Shown here piece by piece: positions 43,166 to 54,100 of a stretch of DNA of 64,000 nt. The notes beneath the pieces were generated by a model, which was given only the letters and a program-made list of their open reading frames with translations, was not told the origin of the DNA and did no database searches. Origin of the DNA: Rhododendron vialii (lineage: Eukaryota > Streptophyta > Magnoliopsida > Ericales > Ericaceae). The stretch's first letter is position 1. Each line of letters starts with the position of its first letter. The stretch spans positions 27,277,564 through 27,341,563 of the forward strand of contig NC_080561.1 of assembly GCF_030253575.1 (NCBI RefSeq). Reading direction: 5' to 3'. The translations under genes and the position numbers were made by a program.

Positions 43166-46100
43166 GTTGGGTATGGTGTTGTGCTTCTTCTGAAAATTTC
43201 GAAATATTCACCGGGGGTTAGCTTCCAGGGCATCAGCTGAATGATGCTGAATGGTTTTATACTTAAAATTTTACTCACTGCTCGTTTTTTCAAAATTTGG
43301 TGTGAACCATTTGCCATGGTTTCTGTTATAAGAAAACAGCAATTTTGTGGAGGATTATTAAAATCTCATTACATATTCTGCTATCTATTAGGTATGATCT
43401 TTGAATTGAGATTTTTCCTTGCAGAGATTTGGGACTTTTGGTGGTCCTATTATGTAATATTGCTGATTTTCTGGGTGAGGAGAGTTAGATCATTACGTCC
43501 GTGATTTTCCTGGTCTTTCCAAAAAGTTCGGGATGTGATGAATGTCATTTTCTGTGAAAATTCCTCCCAGTTTATTCAGATGGCTTGAAAACTGTTTGCG
43601 ATATGGATATAATTCTTCTGATAGCAAAGATCTTCCACCTTTGCTTCGGATGAAGGTTCGGTTTTGAGCTGGGCGCAGAAGATAAATGCGTTTTATAGTC
43701 TTCTGTGTGGTGCGAAACGCTCAGGGAAGAATCTTCCATCCAGTGTTTTCTGTAACATTGCCACCGGATCATCTTGTAATTTTAAGGAGCTGACAGTCTT
43801 GGCGATGGTTGCGGAAAGATTTGGATTGCAACAACTTGACTTGCTGCCTTCTGGTGTATCACTTCCTTTTCGACATGTGAGTTAAGTTCTACTTGATTGT
43901 TATTCTTGATATCCTGTCATCATGAAGATGGTTGAAAATTACCACTTTCACGTCTTAGGACAGACAAGTAATTGGGAACATTTATGGATGCACATCAGTT
44001 TAAGGATCCAGTGGGGTTATTGCAAACTACCTTTTGTGTTCCTTAAGGATATAATAAGTCACTGCTAAACCTCAAGCATGTCATGGCATTAGTATGGCTA
44101 TGTATTATTTCTCCCTTTTACCTAAAAGACAATGGAAAAAAATAGAGCTAGGACGGTCTACATATTGTGCTCCCGTCTTCCCTAATTGCTGGTCCATTAA
44201 TCCATTCTTGGATGTCCCAAAAAGTTAGTTCATTTTACAAAGCTGAAGTCTAGAATTGGTACTTTTCCAGAACTATCCTTTAGGAATGGCTATGAATGTA
44301 TTCCAAGGTAGTTAGAATAAAGGGGCAATGATGCCTTCACCTTCAGACATAAATTTAAGTGCAATCATTGCAACTTTGCAAGCATCCTTAAAAAGTTGGA
44401 ACCCCCTAAAAGGACCAACATTAAAGGATGGAGAGAGTATATGTGTTTCTTTCTCATAGAGTGGTAGTTGAAAACCATTTGTCAGCTATAGCAGCTGTAC
44501 TACTCTGCTGTTACTCAGCTGTCCTTGGGGTTAGTCCATGCATACCTTAGATTCTGCCAATCATTTCGTGATAATTTGTTCATTGTTCCTGAAAATGATT
44601 TTTCCACTGACTGGCCTGCTGCATCGTATATTCTTCTTGGTTGAGAAGATTTGGCTTTGTCGCGCTTTTCAAACTCAAGCAAATCCAAGGAATCTGAACC
44701 CCAAAACAATGTGAATTTGGTTTCCATGTCCATGCCATACATGCTACATCTGCATCCAGTGACGATTCCTTCCTCGATTTCTGACACAATTGGATCGGAG
44801 GATACCAAGTTTGAGGATGGAGATTCTGTTGATGGATCTGTGACAGATGGTATGGAACACATTTTCAACTCTACCCCGCTTTTGCGCTATGGCCGCAATA
44901 TGCTATTGAATGAGGTGAGCTGTGCTGACCAATTGCAATTCTTGGTTTTTGTCATCTTTAGGCTTCATGTTTCCAAACTGAAGCTGCATTGTCATGTGAT
45001 TCATGCGTATCTTCTTTATATCTGTACTTAATCTGGTCCTTGATGTATGTGCATTTTAGTGAAAGTTACACAATTTGAAAATGAATTGTCTTTTGCATCA
45101 TCGATTGAGCAAGGTTACAAAACTTTGAGGAGAAATCAGTTTCCCTATGGTCAAGCGTTTCACTCGCCAAAAGCAATGGTCTTGACCTGAGCTAATTATA
45201 ATATGCATGAGGATTGTTTTCGATTGATAACTATATTGACTGAGACATTTGAGCAGTAATGCGACGTTATATGTTTTGCTAAACCAGAGAAGAATTGGGA
45301 AAAGGTTTAGAATAGTTGAGCCTGAATCTTGTAATCTCTCTCTCTCTCTCTGGTGATTGGTTTTCCCTTGGCAGTTCCCGGAGGAGAGTTATAGTAAAAC
45401 TTCTGTTCAGAATTATGTTGTCCTGACATTCAGGGAGTGCGTTGTTAATGGATGTATTGCTGGTATGAAAAGAGTGATTAGCACCACTTGATTTCTCGGC
45501 GTCCACAAGAAGGTTTTCCTTTTCAATAAAGATACTGTTTGTTCTTTTTACTTTCGCCTACTAAGATATTCCTTAGAGTAGGCCCCCTTTTTTTGCCTCA
45601 TCAACGTCTGTGATTTACTCCTGGGCCGTGTATCTTTGGGGTAGAAAGCTTTGTACTGCACTGCTTCAGATCTGGGCTGCAGACTCAAGATGGTTTGGCT
45701 TATTTCAGATACTGTAGTCAATGTGATCATTGCACGTAGTCATTTTCTTGGTTGTCTAAGACTCTAGAGGGGGCGTTGTGTTTGTTCATGGGGTCATCAA
45801 TTTTTGGAAGTCACGTCTGCTATCTTCATTGCAAATGTAGCCATGTTTTCATAGTCATTCTGATTTAATGTGTCATTTATACTTCCAGCTAGTCTTCTGA
45901 CTAGTTGTTTGTTGCTTTTGAAGTTTTTCTTAACTTTTAGCTGTCTTCCTTGTCTTTTTGATAGCTACTTCCATTTGCTGTAGGTTAGACGTCTTTGTGC
46001 TCCGCAAGACCTGTGGCAATTCAAACATCTGTTAACCCTACAGCTTCTGATCGGGACCTCCGACAGGTACTCCATTCTCTTCACTTTTTTGAACACTAGT

Positions 46101-49100
46101 AATGTGTCTTTAATGGTATAAAGCTCTTTTTAGCAATGTTCAGTTAACTAGTATGGAAACTGAGGAAATAAGTTGATGTTTTTTCAGTCCAGGCACTTCT
46201 TAAAGGTGGTTATCTTTTCCTTTTCTGTCCACAGTATACCTGATGTAGTGATATCATAGTTCTATTAGTTTACAAGTAGAACCGGAAGTTTAGGCCTCAC
46301 TCCAGGTTGCTGGGGTTGTAATCTGGAGCTTCTCTCTCAAAGAGCCCACAACTTATGTATTCTCCAGGTTTGGCACTTAGCAACGAAAGGAAGAAAGATC
46401 TGGAGTTAAAAAATGAAAAATAAAACCCTACAAGTTGCTATATGATTGTAGATTATCATTAGTAAAAACTAGACTTTGCCTTTTTCCCAAGAAGCTGGGA
46501 AATTCTTCGACGGATTGAAAAACTAATTGTTAGGGCAACCCTGTACATGAGGCTCCCGCTACTGCAGGGCCTAGGGAAGGGTTGGATGTACGCAGCCTTA
46601 TCCCCCATTAGTAGAGTGGCTGCTTCCCTGATGAACCCATGACCGCCAGGTCACATTGGGGCAACCTTACTGTAGCCTGTGCCACCGTTCAACCAACTAA
46701 TTGTTACATAGGGGAAGATGAAGAAAGAAGAAGCTTTAGAGAACATGGTGTGGATTTTGATGGTTTATGCCAAGAGATTTCCCCCCTCTTACAGGACATA
46801 CCTATAGTGTTTTGTATGTCCTCTTTGGTCTGATCTAGTTGCTTCCTTAGATCTTTTTCATTCATTGTGTAGACTCAGCTATGGCAGCTTGCTCAAAGGA
46901 CTATATCTCTTCCTCTTGGCCATGGGGCATTTACTCTTGCAACCACCAGTACTCTTTTAACAGAGGTGGTTCCTTTCTTGTTTGCAGTAATCTATTATTC
47001 TGTCAAAGTTAAATTGACTTGTTTTCCAAGTTAAATGCTTTCCCCCTTCTTTTCCTGCATCTAGTTCCTATTCAATTATTATTATTATTATTTTTGTAGT
47101 TGACTTAAAGATTGAATTGTGTTCTTATGAAATCCTTTCAACTTTTTCTTTGTAGGCACTCGCAGTACCGAAGCTTGTGTTAGCAGGTCGTTTGCCTGCC
47201 CAACAAAATGCAATCATATGTTCTTTTTCTTCATAACTTGTTCAAGGAATTTGTTTGCCCACATGTGTGTCTCTTCCAGAGTTCTTATTCTATTATGGAA
47301 ATTTGTATGATTTTTATATGTTTGTGCACAATGTTTTCCTGCTTACTTTGCAGGCTGAGAACAAAGAACTTATTTTGAGATGGTATTTGTTTTTGCTAAG
47401 TGGCATTGACTTTTAACTTGAAATTTGGCCCGGGGGATTTTTTTCTCGTACTTTATGTTTACCTTTTTCCTTGCTACAAAAATCCCACTTAGTCGTGTTT
47501 ATGCTTGGACACTCTTGGTGTTTAGTTCTTTGACCTGTTCGTAATTTTTTTTTCTTGTGCCATTTTTTTAAATATTTTCGTTTTATTCTTTGTCAGGTTA
47601 ACCTGGACATATTCCGGAACTTAAATCTTGGCCTGAGTTTCACAATGCTGTTGCAGCTGGACCAAGGCTAGCTCCCATTCAGGTTTATTTACTTTTTGAA
47701 GATAAACTGCATACTTATTGTAGTTTAGCTGATGCAGAAGTTATTTGCGCAGTTTCTTGCAATGTTGATTCTTATTTTGACTTGTCCAACTTTTACCTAG
47801 TAAGTGAGTTCTAAATGTTTAGAGAATAAGTTGTGTGAAGTCTTTGGTGATATATGTTGCATTTAAGCTTGAGTTCAATGAATTCAATCTTCTCTCATCT
47901 TTCCCTTGTCTTGCTACTTGTATGATCTGCCTTATGTGACGATATTTCATAGATAGCAAATGAAGCAATTTGGCTTCTGATACACGGGAAATTGTCAAGG
48001 ACACGGATAATAATAACAAAGAAGAGCCCAATGTTATTCACGCAGGACTCCTCCTTGCACTGGGTTTACATGGACATCTCCTTGTTTTAACTATAACTGA
48101 CATATACCAGTATTACTCGCAGGTTTGTGTTCCATTGGTGTTTGACCCGTTATTGTTTTTTCCTGTTCCCACTTTTTTTCTAATTAAATGTTTGTGGACA
48201 CACGCGCATACACAAACACATGCACACATACAAGTGCTTACAGACACACACCTGCAACTTTTGACTTCTCCTTGAAAGTATCATTGTTTCATTTTATGCT
48301 CACCCTTCTACTTCTTCCATTACTTTTTATCTTTGTTTTTTTAGTCTTATTTCTTGTATCTTTCTCCTTCAGTTCTACATTTAGTTTCCTGATGTTTTCT
48401 CCTATAGGAAAACGAAAGCACGACTGTAGGATTAATGCTTGGCCTAGCAGCATCTTATAGGGGGACTATGCAACCTGCAATATCAAAGGTAAACACTTTC
48501 AGTTGTTGGACCTCCGTCGCTCTCTTCTTTTATGCTTTCACCATATCAACAGTTGATGGCTAATATTCTTTAGCATGCTTTGCACTTCCATGAATAGGAG
48601 TTTTTTCTTCCTGGCGCTTTGTAAGATGCAATAGGGTCATTTTTTGATTGTGATCTGTGTGGTTTATTTGATCGTGACCTCTGTCGCTCTCTTCTGTTAT
48701 GCTTTCACCATATCTTTCTCCTTCAGTTTCTGGATCCAGATTTTAGCATCATTGTTTTGCTCCTGGCTTGCAGTGCTTCCATGTCTTTAGCATGGTCTAG
48801 GGAGTGGCAAATTACATTCATTCCTTGAATCATGCTTTTGGGAGAAAACATGGTGTAGGGCATCATCTGATAACGTGCGAAATGTAATATGGATGGTGCA
48901 GTTTTTCTGCATTCTGTTCTCTTTTAGGCCCAACCCTATATTCTTCTTAACCTGCTACCTGGAACAAGAGGAAAATTGTGTGCAACCTGGATATTTTTGC
49001 GTGACAGATGTGCATGAGTATCTACGTACTTGTCAATAATGCTTTCCTGTAGTCCTTGCAGTTTCCAATGGTATCTCTTTTTATGCTGTTGAATAGTTTT

Positions 49101-49565
49101 CCTTCTGAGTGAACTGTTATAAGTTTCTGACTGCATATTTGGTAGAATACTGAAATCCATTCTGAGCATGCCTTTTATGTTTATTGGATATTTTTTTCCT
49201 TACAGCAATAATTAGGTATAATTTCAAGCAAAGTTTCAACATTTTGGATTTAATTTTGTGGTTAAAGTAGTTTATACAAATCAATCATCTCCCATTTGTT
49301 ATTCTTGCTTAAGGCTTATTGATCTTGCTACGCTTTTTTGTTGTATGTTCTTCTGGAACATTTGGTGCTTAAATTTTTAATGGTTACATTGGTCTGGCAG
49401 TTTCTTTATGTGCATATACTGGCTCGCCATCCGTCTTCTTTTCTGGAGTTAGAGTTGCCAACCCTTCTGCATGTTTGAAAAGCTCAGCCCACATAGTCTC
49501 CTTAAAACCTAGGTATTAAGGAGAGGGAAGCTAGGGCCTTATAACCAGCATAGAGGGACCTTGTC

Positions 49566-50538
49566 AGTGTTTTAAAAAGCGCGCAAAGCGCACGCTATAG
49601 CGCAAAGTGCAGCGAAGCGCGAGGCATGCGCTTCGAAGATGTGGGCTATAGCGCGGAACCCTAAGGGGCACGAAAGGCGCTGAAGCGCGCCATGGCGCAA
49701 AGCGCTGAGGCGCGCGCTTTTCGTCTGTGAGCCAAAAATCTGATCTGACGGCTCTCATCCATACATAACATGTTCGCAATGCACTGAATAATTCTTTCTT
49801 TTAAGTCGATTTCAACCGTAATCGATCATACCCAGCAGAGCAGCTTTAACGACAGCTGCTTTTGCTCCTTTTCTTCTCCTCCTGTTCGATCGAGAGATAG
49901 CAGCTCCAGGTAAGCTCCTCCTTCTTCTTCTTCTCACGTCCCTGTTCTTTTCTTTTTTTTTTTTCTTTTCTTCTTCTTCTTCTTCTTCTCATCACGTCTC
50001 TGTTTTTTTTTTGCTTCTTCTTCTTCTTCTCGCGTCTCTGGTTTTTTTTCTTCTTCTTCTTCTCGCGTCTCTGTTTTTTTTTTCTTCTCCTTCCTCTTCT
50101 TCTTCTTCTCCCACATCTCTGTTTTTTTTGTTTTTTTATTCCTTCCATAACAGAAAATCAAAATTTCAAATTAGTTAGACTGTAGAAAATCTAAGTTTCT
50201 GTCTCTTCCACGTCTCTGTATGCCTCTAGATTTTATAGCCTTTAATCCTTATGTTATGTCACTAGGGCTAAACATTATTATGTAAGCTTTTCATGGGTGA
50301 TATGTTACGTTTAGTGTTTGGTACTTTCGTTTAACCATTGACATGTATGTTTTATGACATTTGAAAGTTTTACAAGTGTTTGTGTTGAAAACTTATTCTA
50401 ATAAAATTTGCCTCGTTGCGAAGAAAAAAAAAAAATTTGCGCTTCGTGTCAATAAAGCGCGCGCCGCGCCTCGCGCCTTGCGCTAAAGCCCCAGGGGACC
50501 GTTGCGCCTCGGTGCGCCTTTCGCCATTTAAAACACTA
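49566..50538. mobile_element. GCGC-rich MITE nested in the short LTR
   Basis: The ends AGTGTTTTAAA and TTTAAAACACTA are inverted, followed inward by GCGC-rich sequence (49575-49720 and 50440-50525). GTC occurs at both borders (49563-49565 and 50539-50541), giving a 3-bp target duplication. Removing it restores ACCTTGTCCAGGC in the LTR. The middle (49920-50140) is TTC/TTTTC-rich and makes long Lys-Glu open frames that are not genes. The superfamily is uncertain. Confidence 0.78.
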
Positions 50539-50642
50539 GTCCAGGCAATGTGGGACACAATCCAACACACCCTCTAGCCCACAAAGCGTGGCAACCAGAC
50601 AACGGTTCACCAACGAAAGGCTCAACCCAAGCTCTGATATCA

Positions 50643-50814
50643 TGTTAGATGTAACGAAAGGGAGAGACGTGAATAGGAACCAGAACGTAGGGTTCTTTTC
50701 TCATTGAATAATTCTGATTACAGCGTACAACGTGAAATAGACATACAATACACTAAACTAATTACACAGTGGAACAACTAATAAACTAATTACAAATAAA
50801 CCCATAATCTAACA
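50643..50814 (-). repeat. Copia-type LTR with PBS on one side and pol tail on the other
   Basis: 172 bp with TGTTAGAT...ATCTAACA ends. Its right neighbour ctccccctcgagttgg matches the polypurine and 3' coding region of the intact copia element. Its left neighbour is a tRNA-Met PBS. A normal LTR has one or the other, so this is a junction product. Confidence 0.8.
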
Positions 50815-51185
50815 CTCCCCCTCGAGTTGGTGCGAAGATATCAATCAAGCCCAACTTGAACATAATGGGGTGGAAACTCTTGCTACCAAGTCCTTTTGTG
50901 AATATGTCAGCTAATTGATCTTCAGATCTCACAAAAGGCAGACATATCAAACGCTTGCTCAGCTTCTCCTTGATGAAATGCCTGCCAATCTCTATATGCT
51001 TCGTTCTGTCATGTTGAACATGATTATGAGCAATGTTTATGGCAACTTTATTGTTACAGTAGAGTTTCATAGGACCATTATTAGAAATTCCCAAATCATG
51101 TAACAAGGTTTGGAGCCACAAGAGCTCACAAACACCATGTGCCATAGCTCTATACTCAGCTTCTGCACTAGACCTGGCGACCTCG
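50815..51185 (-). pseudogene. Copia RNase H C-terminal fragment
   Basis: The minus-strand translation from ARSSAEAEYRAMAHGVCELL to VRSEDQLADIFTKGLGSKSF matches the end of Pol in the intact copia element. It retains the C-terminal residues that element lacks. The conserved YCDNK is YCNNK here. The stop before the polypurine tract is lost, so the open frame runs into the LTR (to 50786). It is truncated abruptly near 51180, upstream of the SSAEAEY block. Confidence 0.88.
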
Positions 51186-54100
51186 ATCAACCTCACCATC
51201 AGCGTTGCTGGCCTTCTAACATCTTAGTCGACACCATCAGCAGTCAGCGTTGCTGACTTTTTTTGTCGCCATCTCCGGCGATGGTTCTTCCTTCTACGTT
51301 GCTGTCTTCTCTCGCTATACACCTTCGAAATACCCTTGAAACACCTGTTTCCCCCACTGCAGGTTCCGACAGGTTCTGTAGCAGATTGGGTCAACTAGAC
51401 AGGTTCCGTAACAGACTGGGTTGACTCAACAGAGGGTTTTTTTTTTCTCCCGGGGTTTTTCTGGAAGTAGTTTCTGATTTGTAAGTTTTTTTTTTTCCTG
51501 TTCATAGCATCTTTACTAAAGTTTTTGAGGCGATGTGCGACACAATCCAACACTGCAGGTATTACTTACTTTTCTGGTGGTCTCACATTGCTACTAAATT
51601 GGGTTAGTATGGCGTTCTTTGTGTCTGCATACATGCTTTATTTCTTTTTCCATTATGGGATTATCAAACTTTCAATTTTCTAAACATTTATGGCGTTCTT
51701 ACTTTTCAGCTTTTCGCATCAAGCACTTTAATTATAGCAAATTTTTTGAAACATTCCGTTTTAATGATTTTTGAGTTTGAGTTGTTTATTACATGAGCTT
51801 ATATCCCCACTCATGAAGTTAGTATACTTGTGCAGTTGATTGCCGACATGTATTAGAATGGTATGCCGGATTATGTAATAGTGATTTTGTCGAGGTTAAT
51901 GTTCACCTCTAATGATCTTTCAATTATTTTCCAGTCAGCAGCGCTCATGTCTGTTGGGCTTCTTTACGAAGGATCAGCACACCCCAAACTATGCATATTC
52001 TTCTGGTAGGTTTCATTTCCTTTAGCGGTTGATGTCACTCTTAGACAACCACTTACCAAAAGCTTAATATCATTAGAATGGGCCCTTTATTATTGTTGAA
52101 CCCTTTCACCCTCATGTGTGGACCTGTATTACCTTAGGAATGGCAAACCAAAAAAAGGAACATGTATATATACTATATAGGTCCCGTCAAGAAGTGTAAT
52201 TGTAAGGTCCAATGAACACCTGACTGTATAGGATGGTAAATATAGACAGGGAAACTTTGGAGTCAAATCTGTCAGAATGCAAGGCTTTGTTATCTGTTCA
52301 GATGAACTCTTTGTTCCTTCCACTCGCAAGGCTACATAATTCTTTTGATCGATGAGTAATCTGTGGTTATCTTCTCTCCCTCTCATTCAACTTTTTCTGC
52401 AAGTTGTCTTAGGTTTTCTCTGAGAGATTGGGAAAATCATAATCATCCGAAATGTTTGCCTTCCTTCTTAGATGAGTCTTATTAACTGTCATGTCAGGGA
52501 TGCCCTGCAATTCATTCTATCATCTACTCTATTAGCTTTCATCAATTTCTGAGAAGTCTAAACATAGCAGTCCCAATTGCTGTGGTCTGCGTAAATTGAT
52601 GAATTAAATATGAAGTTATGGTGATTTATATGATTAGAGGAACTACAGTGGCAGTCGCGTGCCTTAATATTGGTTGTTGAGAAATATGCAGTCAGAATAT
52701 TCTTTCTGCTTCACATTGGGATATTTTCTGGATTGTCATCCTAGATTTTGTTCAGTCAATGCAATGTTGTTGCTGACATTATATGTTTATGATACTTTCA
52801 CAGGCCGAAATAGGCCGTAGAAGTGGAGGCAATAATGTACTTGAGAGAGAAGGTTATGCTGTTTCAGTTGAATTTTCACTGGGACTTGTGGCATTGGGTA
52901 TGTGTGTCACTTCATTTGTATGTCGTACACATTTTGGTCCTAGCTAATTTGTTATTTTATTCTTGGATAAATTTTTGTTTTTCTAATTACGTCCAATTCA
53001 ACTGAAGGTCGAGGGGAAGATGCTCTTGGTTTCATTGACACCTTTGTTGAACGATTGTTCCAATATGTAGGCGGCAAAGAACCTCACAATGTATATGCTC
53101 TTCAAGACTGTTTTGTCACAGATTTTCTTTTCTCGTCCTTATTTTATCATCGTGGATTATATGGGTTCCAAATATTATTGCTGTTTTTACAACTCTACCT
53201 AATAGATGCGCTATGATTTGGAGTTTTGGACTATCTTGATTTAATTTTGTAATAGCTCTCAAAAATTAAAAAAATGGCTTTAAAACTTTTGAATTCCTCT
53301 GGCTGACTCTGTTACCTAATGTTCTTTATAGGAGAGATCCCTCCTTGTGACACTATCAGCAGATGATCACAACGTCACTAAAATTTGAAAAAATGTTTAC
53401 TACTCTCTCTCTCTCTCTCTCATGGGTAAAATTGGGTTTTATAGATGATGAATGGGATGCCGGTTAATGTTGATGTCACTGCACCTGGAGCTATAATTGC
53501 ACTGGCTCTGATGTTTCTGAAGGTAATAGCTACTGTGAGGTTGAATCATGTGATCTTTCCGTGGAAAATGGAAAGTGTACTGTCTTATGAAATTTACTGA
53601 TCCATATGGACTTGGTTATTCACACTAATTTTCTTCTTCTTCTTCTTCTTGTTTTGACCTTAACATTACAGAGTGAATCAGAGTTAGTGTTCTCTAGGCT
53701 TTCTATTCCTCGTACGCATTTCGATTTGCAATATGTGAGGCCCGACTTCACAATGTTTTGTGTGATGGCTCGGAATTTGATAATGTGGAGCAGGTACGTT
53801 GTTTTTGCAAGAAGATCCAGTCTTGAGCGTGCTGTTGTTTTCCAACATTTAAACCTAATATATAATTTTTGTAGGGTGCACCCACCCAAAGATTGGATTC
53901 AGTCCCAGATACCTGAAATTGTCCAAAATGGTATTCGGGGCCTTGGAGATGAGATGGTTGATGTAGATGAAATGGATGCTGAAGCATTTGTTCAAGTATA
54001 TGTCAACGTTGTTGTTGGATCATGTATCACTATTGGTAGGTCGTCAAGTGTGCTTATTTATAAAGCAATTCTTTGCCTTTCTTCCTTAATTTTGTGTATT

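Larger units (their letters stand above)
49472..51552 (-). mobile_element. Chimeric LTR element inserted in an APC1 exon end
   Basis: The 5-bp target duplication CTGCA (49467-49471 and 51553-51557) flanks 2081 bp with TG...CA ends. Minus-strand order: outer terminus TGTTGGATTGTGTCGCAC; unrelated sequence; a copia RNase H piece; a copia-type LTR (50643-50814); a PBS-like TGATATCAGAGC; a 75-bp leader with polypurine GGGCTAGAGGGTG; then a short LTR (49472-50567, about 120 bp without its MITE) that starts TGTTGGATTGTGTCCCAC. Short LTRs with almost no interior resemble a TRIM. One LTR appears replaced by copia sequence. Removing the insert rebuilds CTGCAG/gt, the APC1 exon end and donor. Confidence 0.8.

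Noticed and set aside
49846..50161. Lys/Glu-rich minus-strand frames of 75-100 codons
   Set aside because: They derive from the TTC-rich core of a MITE. Low-complexity translation, not a nuclear protein gene.
49472..50642. Cassandra-type TRIM with 5S-like LTR
   Set aside because: I looked for 5S rRNA box sequences in the short LTR and saw none, so the element is only TRIM-like in size and layout.
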